The notes below the pieces were generated by a model. It did not search any database. It was given only the letters and a program-made list of their open reading frames with translations, and had not been told where the DNA came from. The position numbers were made by a program, and so were the translations under genes. A DNA stretch of 64,000 nt from an uncultured Bacteroidales bacterium (GTDB lineage Bacteria; Bacteroidota; Bacteroidia; Bacteroidales; Muribaculaceae). This document shows, piece by piece, positions 34,295 to 43,149 of this stretch; position 1 is the stretch's first letter, and each line of letters starts with the position of its first letter. The stretch spans positions 1 through 64,000 of the forward strand of contig CACYGX010000010.1 in assembly GCA_902774055.1 (NCBI GenBank), in the 5' to 3' direction.

Positions 34295-34660
34295 GTCAAT
34301 ATATTGGTTTTATCGTTATTTCAAATTTTTAAATTTCAATCTGCAAATTTCCCCATTTTTCCTGACGTGACAAAATCAACAGACAAAATCTTTGTTAAAA
34401 CGCACAGCGAATAATACAACAACAGCGAATTATCTGAATTTGGGGCTTCCGCACACGTTTTCAAACAACAAGAACAACGGAGAACAACTAAAACAACCTT
34501 TTATTTAATAAATGGCTGTTAATTAATAAGTTGTATTTATTGTCGTTTAATATTCTTGTTATTTGAGTTGTTGTTTGTTGTAGATGTTGTTTGAAAAAAG
34601 TGTCCCGCTTGATGAGGTCAGGCGGGACACTAGTGTTATCAGATGTGATGCAAGCAGGAA
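34295..34660. other. Intergenic region with AACAAC/GTTGTT inverted repeats and a terminator
   Basis: The 366-nt spacer between the SurA-like and PpiC genes is AT-rich. CAAC-rich sequence at about 34463-34497 is complementary to GTTG-rich sequence at about 34555-34592 across about 60 nt. A terminator lies at 34594-34631. No gene or clear promoter was recognised. Confidence 0.45.
34594..34631 (-). terminator. Terminator after the PpiC-type isomerase gene
   Basis: AGTGTCCCGC (34599-34608) pairs with GCGGGACACT (34622-34631); on the minus strand a run of six T follows the stem. Confidence 0.85.
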
Positions 34661-36580
34661 TTACTTCACTTGCTTGAGGACTTTCTTGTTGATTTTGGCA
34701 GGATACTTCTTGGCCAGTTCTTCTTTCCACTGTTGCTCGAGCACGTCCTGGTAGTCGCTGGTGACAGCACCGCGCACGTCGGCCATCTCCTCGGGCTGGC
34801 TGATGACACCGCCCTCAAGAATCATGAACTCGTTGTAGCCCTTGCGTTCGGGCTTGTTACCCTCGTGGAAAGCCAGATAGTCGGCATAGGGGTTCTCACC
34901 CTTCTTGACCACCATGCGCTCCATGCGGATGTCTGAGCCATACTTGTTGTGGAGAGCATCAGTCAGCGTGTCGGCAGCCATCGTGGCGATGTCGGCCTTG
35001 ACAAGGTTGAGAATGGTATCATTCTTGGCACTGAGGATAATGCCCTTGAAGTGAGGCTCATCCCAGTTATACTTGGCACGGTTTTGCTCGAAGTATTGCT
35101 CCAGTCCGACGGTGTCCTTGCCAGCAGCCTTCCAGACACGGCGGTTGCTGATCTCGAACAGCAGCATGCCGTCCCTGTACTCACCCAGCAGGTTGCGGTA
35201 CTCGGGGTTGCTATTAACAAGCTCCCTGGCATGATACTCGGCCAACTTGGTATCGGCAAGTGCATCAATGCGCGACTTGATAAACTTCTTGGCAGCATCC
35301 ACAGTGGGGATGGGCATCTTGGTATTAAGTTGAGACAGGAGAGCCTTAACGGGAACTGACTCCTTCTTGCCATAGGTGAACAGGGGCATGTTGCAGCCCT
35401 TGATGGACTGTGCGATAAATGTCGAATCAAGACTACCGGTGGCCTCGAGAGCCTTATTCAGATAATTCTCCACCTCGGGGTTATCACGGAAGTTATACTT
35501 GGCCTTCATGTCATTGAGGCGGCGCTCGACGATGAGGGCAGTGCGCTCGTCACGGCCGATGGCAGCGTCAATGCCCTGACGGGCCTCGGCCAGCGAGGGA
35601 TAACCATGACCCTCCTTCTTGACGATGTGGTAACCGAAGCGGGTCTCAAAGGGCTCGCTGATGGCACCGTCGGCAAGGTCAAAGGCGATGTCCTCGAAGG
35701 GCTGAACCATGCGGCCACGACCGAACCAACCCAAGTCGCCACCACGACGGGCAGTACCGTCCTGAGACTCGGCCTTGGCCAGTTCCTCGAAGTTGGCACC
35801 TGCCTTCAACAGCGCGTAAATCGAGTCGATTTGGGCCTTACACTTAGCCTTCTGCTCCTCGGTAGCATTTTGGGGGAAGAGCTTGAGGATGTGCTTAGCA
35901 TGAACATCGTTGCGTTCGCGGGTTTTATTGACACGTATCATGTGGATGCCGTAGGGCGTCTGGAAAGGCTTTGACACCTGGCCCTCGGGCGTATTATAAA
36001 CCTCATTCTCAAAGCCGTAGGGGAACATATTGGCCGTAATGAATCCGTAGTGACCATGGTTGCGCTGCTTAGAGGGGTCACTGGAATACTGTTCGGCAAG
36101 GGTTTCCCAATTTTCACCAGCCAAGATGCAGTTGCGGATGCTATCCATCCTTGCTATGTTGGCGTCAATCTCGGCTTGGGAGTTACCCAGGGGCAACATG
36201 AAGTGATCGATGTCGATTTCCTTCTTGCTGCGCTCGTAGGCCTCGTTGACGAAATGCCAGCGATAGGTGGTATCCTCGGTCATGTAAGGCTCGGCAAGGT
36301 CCTTCTGATAACCATTAAACTCCTTAACGAATGAGCTGGTGGTGTCAATGCCAGCAGCCTCGGCATCAGCAACCTTCTGCTTATAAAGCACAAAGCGTTC
36401 CACATACTGGTCGAGGGTCTCTTTCTCGATCTGCTGCTGATTGTTCTTGTGATAGAGGTACTCAAACTCGGAGAGTTTGATGTCTTTGCCGTTGATGGTC
36501 ATAAGGACAGGATCCCCCTTAGCAATAGCGAGGATCGCAGTTCCCAACAGCAACGAAGAAATCAAGAGTTTTGCTTTCAT
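34661..36580 (-). CDS. Periplasmic PpiC-type peptidyl-prolyl isomerase, two parvulin domains
   Basis: The 639-residue protein has a signal peptide ([20 protein letters not shown]) and an N-terminal SurA-like chaperone part ([35 protein letters not shown]). Two parvulin domains follow: about 120-220 ([41 protein letters not shown]) and 228-335 ([40 protein letters not shown]). A long C-terminal region of about 300 residues is specific to Bacteroidetes isomerases. It likely assists outer-membrane protein folding, together with the next gene. It has its own terminator, so it is probably a separate transcript. Confidence 0.88.
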   Translation of the reverse strand: MKAKLLISSLLLGTAILAIAKGDPVLMTINGKDIKLSEFEYLYHKNNQQQIEKETLDQYVERFVLYKQKVADAEAAGIDTTSSFVKEFNGYQKDLAEPYMTEDTTYRWHFVNEAYERSKKEIDIDHFMLPLGNSQAEIDANIARMDSIRNCILAGENWETLAEQYSSDPSKQRNHGHYGFITANMFPYGFENEVYNTPEGQVSKPFQTPYGIHMIRVNKTRERNDVHAKHILKLFPQNATEEQKAKCKAQIDSIYALLKAGANFEELAKAESQDGTARRGGDLGWFGRGRMVQPFEDIAFDLADGAISEPFETRFGYHIVKKEGHGYPSLAEARQGIDAAIGRDERTALIVERRLNDMKAKYNFRDNPEVENYLNKALEATGSLDSTFIAQSIKGCNMPLFTYGKKESVPVKALLSQLNTKMPIPTVDAAKKFIKSRIDALADTKLAEYHARELVNSNPEYRNLLGEYRDGMLLFEISNRRVWKAAGKDTVGLEQYFEQNRAKYNWDEPHFKGIILSAKNDTILNLVKADIATMAADTLTDALHNKYGSDIRMERMVVKKGENPYADYLAFHEGNKPERKGYNEFMILEGGVISQPEEMADVRGAVTSDYQDVLEQQWKEELAKKYPAKINKKVLKQVK

Positions 36581-36689
36581 CTTCTTAGGTTGGTTTGATC
36601 TATATTTTACGTTTTTTCATTCTTTGTTACTAATGTATAACGCACGCGCATGAGAAAAATTATATTTCATGGTGTTTTTTTAATAATAA

Positions 36690-36727
36690 TCCGCCAAGAA
36701 AACCTCTTCCTGGGTTCACTTGGCGGA
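36690..36727 (-). terminator. Terminator hairpin after recQ
   Basis: TCCGCCAAG (36690-36698) pairs with CTTGGCGGA (36719-36727), with an inner GAACCC/GGTTTTC-like pairing. On the minus strand the tail is ATTATTATT, a weak T-run. Confidence 0.65.
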
Positions 36728-36762
36728 CCATAATTCCTTAGAAACGGCGTTCCTGATAGATG

Positions 36763-38940
36763 CTAGTTGCCCATCTCGCTGAGGAACTTGATGCGGACAA
36801 GGCGGATTTCCTCCTCGGTGTAATCATCGCCCAACTCCTTCATGGCAGTCTCGATATCGTCGGTATCGCTCTCCTTGAAGTACTCGAAGATGTCCTCCTC
36901 GATGTCGGTATCGATGGCCTCGTCGATGAAGTAGGACACATTGATTTTAGTGCCGCTATACACGATGGCCTCCAACTCGTCGAGCAATTCATCAAAATCC
37001 AGATCCTTGCTCTCGGCCAGGGCGTCGAGCGGAACCTTGCGGTCGATAGCCGTAATGATCTCCACCTTGAGTTTGCTCTTGTTGGCGACGGTGCGCACGC
37101 GCATGTCTTCGGGGCGCTCTATCTCATTCTCGTCAACATATTTCTTGATCAGCTCGATAAAATCCTTGCCATAACGCTTGGCCTTGCCAGGTCCCACACC
37201 GGGAATGTTCTGCAACTCATCGAGGGTGATGGGATAGGTCGTCGCCATCGCATCGAGTGAGGGTTCCTGGAAGATGACATAGGTGGGAAGGCCATGCTGC
37301 TTGGCAATCTTGCGGCGCAGGTCCTTGAGGATGCTGAACAGCTCGGCATCGACGGCTCCACTGCCTCCACCGCGCAACTCTTCGTCCACCATCTCGGTGT
37401 ACTCGTTGTCCTCGACAATCCAGAACTTCTCACGGCTCTTGAGGAAGGCTTTGCCCTCCTTGGTCACCTTGATAACGCCGTAATTCTCAATGTCTTTGGC
37501 GAGAAAGTCGGCAAATACGCCTTGACGGATGACCGCCATGAGGAATTTCTCGTCACGGTCACTCGCGCAGCCGAAGATTTCCAACTCATTGTGCTTGTAC
37601 CCCTTGATCTCGTTAGTGGCGTCACCCATCATCACATGGGCGATATATTCGGGCTTGAAACGCTCGCGCAGGGTGATAATCGTCTCGATGGCAGCCTTGA
37701 GTTCCTCGCTGGCTTCCACCCGCTTCTTGGGTTTGAGGCAGTTGTCACAATTGCCGCAGTTGTCTTTATCGTAGGTCTCGCCAAAGTAGTGCAACAGTGA
37801 ACGCCTGCGGCACACCGACGACTCGGCATAGTCGCGTGTCTCGAGCAAGAGCTGCTTGCCGATTTCCTGCTCGGCAATGGGCTTGCCCTGCATGAACTTC
37901 TCGAGCTTGTCAAGGTCCTTGCGGGAATAGAAAGTAATGCACTTACCCTCACCGCCATCGCGGCCAGCACGGCCCGTCTCCTGGTAGTAGCCCTCAAGGC
38001 TCTTGGGGATATCATAATGGATGACAAACCTCACGTCGGGCTTGTCGATACCCATGCCAAAGGCGATGGTAGCGACAATCACATCAACATCCTCGCTCAA
38101 GAAGGCGTCCTGATTGGCACTGCGCACCGAACTTTCCATGCCGGCATGGTAGGGCAAGGCCTTGATGTCGTTCAAGCGCAGGACCTCGGCCAGTTCCTCT
38201 ACCTTCTTGCGGCTCAGGCAATAGATGATGCCCGATTTGCCCTCGTTGGCCTTGATGAACTTGATGATCTCGCGGTCCACGTCCTTGGACTTGGGACGAA
38301 CCTCATAATATAGATTGGGACGGTTGAACGAGGATTTGAACACGGCAGCCTCGGTCATGCCCAGGTTCTTCTGGATATCATGCTGTACCTTAGGGGTAGC
38401 AGTTGCTGTCAAGGCAATGATGGGGCGCTCGCCAATGCGGTTGATGATGGGGCGGATATTACGATACTCGGGGCGGAAGTCATGGCCCCACTCCGAGATA
38501 CAGTGTGCCTCGTCAACAGCATAGAAAGAGATGGGCACATCCTGCAGGAAGGCCACGTTCTCGTCCTTGGTGAGCGACTCGGGTGCGACATACAGCAGTT
38601 TGGTACGGCCGCTGCGCACGTCGGCCTTCACGATCTCAATAGCCTGCTTGGTCAGCGACGAGTTGATAAAGTGGGCGATACCGTCTTCCTCGCTGTAACT
38701 CCGCATCGCGTCCACCTGGTTTTTCATCAGTGCAATTAGGGGTGATATGACAATGGCAGTACCCTCCATGAGACGTGCCGGCAACTGGTAGCAGAGCGAC
38801 TTGCCGCCACCTGTTGGCATGAGCACAAAGGTATCGTGCTCGGCAAGCAGGTTCTCGATAATCGCCTCCTGATTGCCCTTGAACGTCTCAAAGCCGAAGT
38901 ACTCCTTCAATGCCGATATCAACTTGATGTTCTTCGCCAT
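36763..38940 (-). CDS. recQ: ATP-dependent DNA helicase RecQ
   Basis: RecQ unwinds DNA 3' to 5' in recombination repair. The 725-residue protein has the helicase core: Walker A PTGGGKSLCYQLPA, VDEAHCISEWGHDFRPEYR, ALTATATPKV, and GFGMGIDKPDVRFVIHYD with GYYQETGRAGRDG. The zinc domain has CRRRSLLHYFGE and CGNCDNC. After a winged-helix part, an HRDC domain (about 520-600: LRRKIAKQHGLPTYVIFQEP) follows. An additional acidic tail of about 100 residues is found in Bacteroidetes RecQ. It has its own promoter and terminator. Confidence 0.96.
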   Translation of the reverse strand: MAKNIKLISALKEYFGFETFKGNQEAIIENLLAEHDTFVLMPTGGGKSLCYQLPARLMEGTAIVISPLIALMKNQVDAMRSYSEEDGIAHFINSSLTKQAIEIVKADVRSGRTKLLYVAPESLTKDENVAFLQDVPISFYAVDEAHCISEWGHDFRPEYRNIRPIINRIGERPIIALTATATPKVQHDIQKNLGMTEAAVFKSSFNRPNLYYEVRPKSKDVDREIIKFIKANEGKSGIIYCLSRKKVEELAEVLRLNDIKALPYHAGMESSVRSANQDAFLSEDVDVIVATIAFGMGIDKPDVRFVIHYDIPKSLEGYYQETGRAGRDGGEGKCITFYSRKDLDKLEKFMQGKPIAEQEIGKQLLLETRDYAESSVCRRRSLLHYFGETYDKDNCGNCDNCLKPKKRVEASEELKAAIETIITLRERFKPEYIAHVMMGDATNEIKGYKHNELEIFGCASDRDEKFLMAVIRQGVFADFLAKDIENYGVIKVTKEGKAFLKSREKFWIVEDNEYTEMVDEELRGGGSGAVDAELFSILKDLRRKIAKQHGLPTYVIFQEPSLDAMATTYPITLDELQNIPGVGPGKAKRYGKDFIELIKKYVDENEIERPEDMRVRTVANKSKLKVEIITAIDRKVPLDALAESKDLDFDELLDELEAIVYSGTKINVSYFIDEAIDTDIEEDIFEYFKESDTDDIETAMKELGDDYTEEEIRLVRIKFLSEMGN

Positions 38941-38970
38941 AATAATAGTTTAGGGTTCACAATGATTTCA

Positions 38971-38978
38971 CAAATATA
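38971..38978 (-). promoter_or_regulatory. -7 element of recQ
   Basis: The minus strand reads TATATTTG, matching TAnnTTTG, 30 nt upstream of the recQ ATG. Confidence 0.65.
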
Positions 38979-39111
38979 CGGCGTTTTTGTGAACTGCACA
39001 ATTATTTTTAGAAAAATATTATAGGCTTTAGGTGTTTTCTGTACATGCGCCCTCACAAGAAAGCGGGAAAAACCTAAAGCCTATAATCTATGACATTGAG
39101 CCTAAAGCCCA

Positions 39112-40350
39112 TCAAGCCAACAACTCAAAATTGGACTTTGAGAGTTGTTGCTGGGCAAACTCACGGGTCAGCACATAGCGTTTTTTCTTCATGGACGGTG
39201 CTTGATACATCACGTCGATCATGATGGTCTCGAACAGGCTGCGCAATCCTCGGGCACCCAGTTTGTACTCGATAGACTTGTCCACAACAAATTCCAGCAC
39301 ATCGTCATTAATAACCAATTCCACACCGTCCATCTCGAGCAGTTTCTTGTACTGGCGCACGATGGCGTTCTTGGGCTCGGTAAGGATGCGCATCAAGGCG
39401 TCACGGTCCAGAGGTTCAAGATTGGTGAGGATGGGCAAGCGACCGATGATTTCAGGAATCAGGCCATAGCTGCGCAGGTCCTGCGGCGCCACAAAGTGCA
39501 ACAACTTGTCACGGTCGGCCTTGCTCACGTGATTGCCACCGCCGTAGCCCACCACATGGGTGTTAAGGCGCTGAGCAATCTTGCGCTCGATGCCCTCAAA
39601 GGCACCGCCGCAGATGAACAGGATATTCTTGGTATCGACGGCTATCATCTTCTGCTCGGGATGCTTGCGGCCACCCTGGGGCGGCACATTGACCACCGAG
39701 CCTTCGAGCAACTTCAAGAGTCCCTGCTGCACGCCCTCGCCGCTCACGTCACGCGTGATCGAGGGGTTGTCGCCCTTGCGGGCAATCTTGTCAATCTCGT
39801 CGATGAAGACGATGCCGCGCTCGGCCTCGGCAACGTTGTAGTCACAGGCTGCCAGCAACCTTGTCAACAGGCTCTCGATGTCCTCGCCGACGTAGCCAGC
39901 CTCGGTCAGCACCGTGGCATCGACGATGGCAAAGGGCACCTTCAGCATCTTGGCAATCGTTTTGGCCAACAACGTCTTGCCCGTTCCCGTCGGCCCCACG
40001 ATGATGATATTGCTCTTCTCGATATCGATGTCGTCGTCACGCTTCTGGTTCAAGCGTTTGTAGTGGTTATAGACCGCTACCGCCAGATAACGCTTAGCAT
40101 TTTCCTGGCCGATGACATACTCGTCAAGATAAGCCTTGATTTCGTCGGGCTTGGGCAGCGAGTCCATGTCCAGGTCGGGCAACATCGAGGCAGACATCTT
40201 GGCAAGATACTCATGCGACAATTCTACCGCGCGCTCGGCACACTCGTTGCAGATGCAACCGTTCATGCCGGGCAGCATCAGTTCGACCTCATGGTTACTG
40301 CGACCACAGAAACTACAATATAATTTGTCAGTATCTCTTTTCTTTGCCAT
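39112..40350 (-). CDS. clpX: ClpX, ATPase subunit of the Clp protease
   Basis: ClpX unfolds tagged proteins and feeds them to ClpP. The 412-residue protein starts with a C4 zinc-binding domain (CSFCGRS, then CICNEC). The AAA+ domain has Walker A GPTGTGKT, Walker B IVFIDEID, and the pore-1 loop segment [11 protein letters not shown]. The RYGHNE-like substrate loop follows, and sensor II is in [12 protein letters not shown]. An IGF/LGF-type ClpP-binding loop is not clearly seen by eye. It begins 2 nt after the clpP stop, so the two are co-translated. Confidence 0.96.
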   Translation of the reverse strand: MAKKRDTDKLYCSFCGRSNHEVELMLPGMNGCICNECAERAVELSHEYLAKMSASMLPDLDMDSLPKPDEIKAYLDEYVIGQENAKRYLAVAVYNHYKRLNQKRDDDIDIEKSNIIIVGPTGTGKTLLAKTIAKMLKVPFAIVDATVLTEAGYVGEDIESLLTRLLAACDYNVAEAERGIVFIDEIDKIARKGDNPSITRDVSGEGVQQGLLKLLEGSVVNVPPQGGRKHPEQKMIAVDTKNILFICGGAFEGIERKIAQRLNTHVVGYGGGNHVSKADRDKLLHFVAPQDLRSYGLIPEIIGRLPILTNLEPLDRDALMRILTEPKNAIVRQYKKLLEMDGVELVINDDVLEFVVDKSIEYKLGARGLRSLFETIMIDVMYQAPSMKKKRYVLTREFAQQQLSKSNFELLA

Positions 40351-40352
40351 GC

Positions 40353-41027
40353 TTATTTGTTCTCGCGGATGAGGACTTTGTCAATCATGCCATATTCCTT
40401 GGCTTCGTCGGCGGTCATCCAGTAATCACGGTCACTGTCGGCATAAACCTTGTCATAGGGCTGGCCCGAGTGGTCGCTGATAATGGTGTACAACTCCTTC
40501 TTGAGCTTGAGGATCTCGCGCGAGGTAATCTCAATATCCGAGGCCTGGCCACTGATGCCGCCCATGGGCTGATGAATCATCACGCGGCTGTGCTTGAGGG
40601 CAAAGCGCTTGTCCTTCTGTCCAGCCACGAGCAGCACGGCAGCCATCGAAGCGGCCATACCGGTGCAGATGGTGGAGACGTCGCTCTGGATATACTGCAT
40701 CGTGTCATAAATGCCCAGACCGGCATAGACCGAACCGCCAGGTGAGTTGATGTAGAGCGAGATGTCCTTGCCGGGGTCAGCGCTGTCGAGATAGAGCAAT
40801 TGGGCCTGGATGACATTGGCCGTGTAGTCCTCGACCTGGGTGCCCAGGAAAATGATGCGGTCCATCATCAGGCGCGAGAAGACGTCAAGCTGGGTGACGT
40901 TGAGTTGCCTTTCCTCCATAATGGTGGGGTTGATATAGTTATTTGACACGCTGGCGGCGAACTGATCCAGCGCCAGTCCGTTCATACCCAAGTGATGAAC
41001 GGCAAATTTTCTGAAGTCGTTTTCCAT
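40353..41027 (-). CDS. clpP: ClpP, proteolytic subunit
   Basis: ClpP forms the double-ring serine protease chamber served by ClpX. The 224-residue protein contains the catalytic Ser in CTGMAASMAAVLLVAG, His in HSRVMIHQPMGG and Asp in DSDRDYWMTADEA. The N-terminal part (up to about residue 45) is a longer leader than in E. coli and is probably processed. It precedes clpX in the same transcript and is separated from tig by a terminator and its own promoter. Confidence 0.96.
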   Translation of the reverse strand: MENDFRKFAVHHLGMNGLALDQFAASVSNNYINPTIMEERQLNVTQLDVFSRLMMDRIIFLGTQVEDYTANVIQAQLLYLDSADPGKDISLYINSPGGSVYAGLGIYDTMQYIQSDVSTICTGMAASMAAVLLVAGQKDKRFALKHSRVMIHQPMGGISGQASDIEITSREILKLKKELYTIISDHSGQPYDKVYADSDRDYWMTADEAKEYGMIDKVLIRENK

Positions 41028-41060
41028 AAAAATAAAGTTGCTTAGAAATTAATTTTTGTT

Positions 41061-41068
41061 CAAAGATA
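41061..41068 (-). promoter_or_regulatory. -7 element of clpP-clpX
   Basis: The minus strand reads TATCTTTG, matching TAnnTTTG, 33 nt upstream of the clpP ATG. Confidence 0.65.
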
Positions 41069-41183
41069 ATATTTTTTTCTCAGTCTGATGTCAAGATGAG
41101 GCACTTTTTTATCGACATTGTACTTTTTTATCCCGCTAATAAGCAAAAACCACTCCAACGGACATTTTGTCACCCACAATCAT

Positions 41184-41220
41184 AAAAAAAGACAGGATAG
41201 GCACAACGGCCCACCCTGTC
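41184..41220 (-). terminator. Terminator of tig
   Basis: GACAGGATAGG (41191-41201) pairs with CCACCCTGTC (41211-41220) with some mismatches; on the minus strand seven T follow the stem (41184-41190). Confidence 0.85.
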
Positions 41221-41246
41221 CTCATTGCTGTATTATGAAAAATGTA

Positions 41247-42617
41247 TTATTTCTCCTCGGCCTCGTAGAGCTTGCGGAAGTCCTCGACGCTGATGCTCTT
41301 CTCGTTGACCTTCACGGCCTCACGGACAGCGGCATAGAACTTGTTGTCGATGGCATGCTCCTGGATGGCTTCACGGGCACGGTCGTCCTGCATGAAGCGC
41401 TCGGCCTGCTGCTTCACCAGATCCTCGGGAGCATTGTAGATGCCATACTGTGACAACTGCTGCTGAGCGAAGATATAGGCTGCAGTGTCGATATCTTCCT
41501 TCTCAACCTTAATGCCCAGTTCCTGAGCCAGATGGTCCTTTACGAGTTGCCAGCGCAGCTGCTTGAACATGTTCTGAGCCTCTTCTTCGGTAACTTCGCC
41601 GTTGTTCTTCTCGTCCTGCTCACGGCGCAGCTTCAAGAAGCGCTTCAGGAACTCCTCGGGCAATTGCAAGTCACCAGCCTTCTCGGTGAGAATGCGCTGA
41701 GCGTCAACGGTGAAGCGGTAGTTGCTCTCGGGGACGTTAGCGCGCTGAATCATCTCGCGCATGGCCTCGCGGAATGCGGCCTCGTCCTTGACCTCGGTCT
41801 CGGTACCCAGGACGCCCTTGAAGAACTCCTCGTTCATCTCAGCCTCCTTGTTGACCTTGATCTCCTCGATGGTGACACGGAAGTCGCTCTTCACGTCGGC
41901 CTCGCTGCGGTCCACATTGAGCATCGATGCCAGCTCGGCGATATTGCCGTTGTTGGCCTTGTGGGGATTGAAGACGAAGGTGTCGCCGACCTTGATGCCG
42001 ACAAACTTAGCGGCCTCGTCATCATCGACCATATAGCGGGGCGAGATCACGGTGCGCTCCACCTTGATGCCATTCTCCTTGTCGTTGCCCTGCTCGTCGA
42101 GCTCGATCATCGAGCCGCGGAGCATCGACTCCTTGTCGCTCACCTCACCGTCAACGAGCGTACCCAGACGCTTGCGGTCGTGTGCGATGGCGTCATCTAC
42201 CATCTGGTCGGTAACCTCAATGATATAATAGGGCACATTGATGCGCTTATTGAGCTTGAGCTCGATGGCGGGAGCCATTCCCAGGTCATACTTGAAGGTC
42301 ATCTCCTCGTCCTTCATGATATCGACCTTGGTGTCCTCGTTGGGCAGGGGCTCACCCAGAACCTGCAACTTGTTCTCGCGGATGTAGTCATACACGGCGC
42401 GTCCCACCTTGCGGTCAATGACATCAGCAGTAACACTGGGGCCGTAGAACTTCATCAGCAATGACTTGGGAGCCTTACCGGGGCGGAAACCCTTCAACGG
42501 GCGACGCACACCCATGGCGGCCACTTCCTTATTCACATCGTTAGCGAAATCTTCTCTCTTGATCTCAACGGTGAGCAATCCGTTCACCGCATCAATTTGT
42601 TCAAAACTTACGTTCAT
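41247..42617 (-). CDS. tig: Trigger factor
   Basis: Trigger factor binds the ribosome and shields nascent chains. The 456-residue protein starts MNVSFEQIDAVNGLLTVEIKREDF. The ribosome-binding loop is GFRPGKAPKSLLMKFYG, a variant of the GFRxGKxP signature. The FKBP-like middle part (about 150-240) is divergent, as in Bacteroidetes, and the C-terminal chaperone domain is mainly helical (for example LKRFLKLRREQDEKNN). It lies upstream of clpP-clpX on the minus strand, the common tig-clpP-clpX order, but a terminator separates them. Confidence 0.93.
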   Translation of the reverse strand: MNVSFEQIDAVNGLLTVEIKREDFANDVNKEVAAMGVRRPLKGFRPGKAPKSLLMKFYGPSVTADVIDRKVGRAVYDYIRENKLQVLGEPLPNEDTKVDIMKDEEMTFKYDLGMAPAIELKLNKRINVPYYIIEVTDQMVDDAIAHDRKRLGTLVDGEVSDKESMLRGSMIELDEQGNDKENGIKVERTVISPRYMVDDDEAAKFVGIKVGDTFVFNPHKANNGNIAELASMLNVDRSEADVKSDFRVTIEEIKVNKEAEMNEEFFKGVLGTETEVKDEAAFREAMREMIQRANVPESNYRFTVDAQRILTEKAGDLQLPEEFLKRFLKLRREQDEKNNGEVTEEEAQNMFKQLRWQLVKDHLAQELGIKVEKEDIDTAAYIFAQQQLSQYGIYNAPEDLVKQQAERFMQDDRAREAIQEHAIDNKFYAAVREAVKVNEKSISVEDFRKLYEAEEK

Positions 42618-42667
42618 TACTAGGTTTATATTGTCTGTTAAATGTTTAGTTCTCTAAAAAGCGGGTG

Positions 42668-42675
42668 CAAAGGTA
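42668..42675 (-). promoter_or_regulatory. -7 element of tig
   Basis: The minus strand reads TACCTTTG, and TTTTG lies 19 nt further upstream; both fit the Bacteroidetes promoter. It is 50 nt before the start. Confidence 0.7.
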
Positions 42676-42806
42676 CTACTTTTCAACCGATACACAAAAT
42701 TTCATCCCTAAATTTTAAGGCTATCACACCAAAATACAATAAAATGGGCTTGTCAAATAATGGCAGTGTGTCATAATTCTTATTGCCGCTATCAGTGATC
42801 AGGGTG

Positions 42807-42983
42807 TTGCAAAACTCAACTTGACTCCGTTTTTATCGGCCTAACGGCCGAGAAATCAAAAAATGTATATATCAGAAAAAATAAATTATTATTATGATTT
42901 TATTTATAATTTTTGATTTGGCTTCGCCGAGCTAAAGGTTCTCGCGCGTAGCGTGATTATTATAAGAGACATGAGTTTTGCAA
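42807..42983. repeat. Element with 12-bp inverted ends between tig and the LRR gene
   Basis: TTGCAAAACTCA (42807-42818) recurs as TGAGTTTTGCAA (42972-42983). Between them are a CGGCC/GGCCG hairpin (about 42838-42851), an AT-rich core and a 24-nt sequence (42918-42941) with an inverted copy at 51284-51307. It may be a small mobile element; no open frame is present. Confidence 0.45.
42918..42941 (+). repeat. 24-nt dispersed repeat, copy 1
   Basis: The sequence with core GGCTTCGCCGAGCTAAAGG occurs here on the plus strand and at 51284-51307 on the minus strand, both between genes. It contains no obvious palindrome. Confidence 0.6.
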
Positions 42984-43149
42984 TAGTCTCGAGAATTGAC
43001 GCGGGCATTTACCCCCAGATAATCAGGCTCCATCGCTGCGCTCGGCCGCCTGATTTTCTAGGGGTCACACAAAGGCCACCCTTCGGGAGAATAAGATTAA
43101 TCTACTGTTGAATTATTGAGCGATTATCCTGACGTCCACCGAAAAGAGG

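Larger units (their letters stand above)
42618..43149. other. Intergenic region between tig and the LRR/dockerin gene
   Basis: This 532-nt spacer holds the tig promoter, the inverted-repeat element and a hairpin AATCAGGC/GCCTGATT (43021-43055) that could end the minus-strand surface-protein transcript or stem from a second element. No gene was found. Confidence 0.5.
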
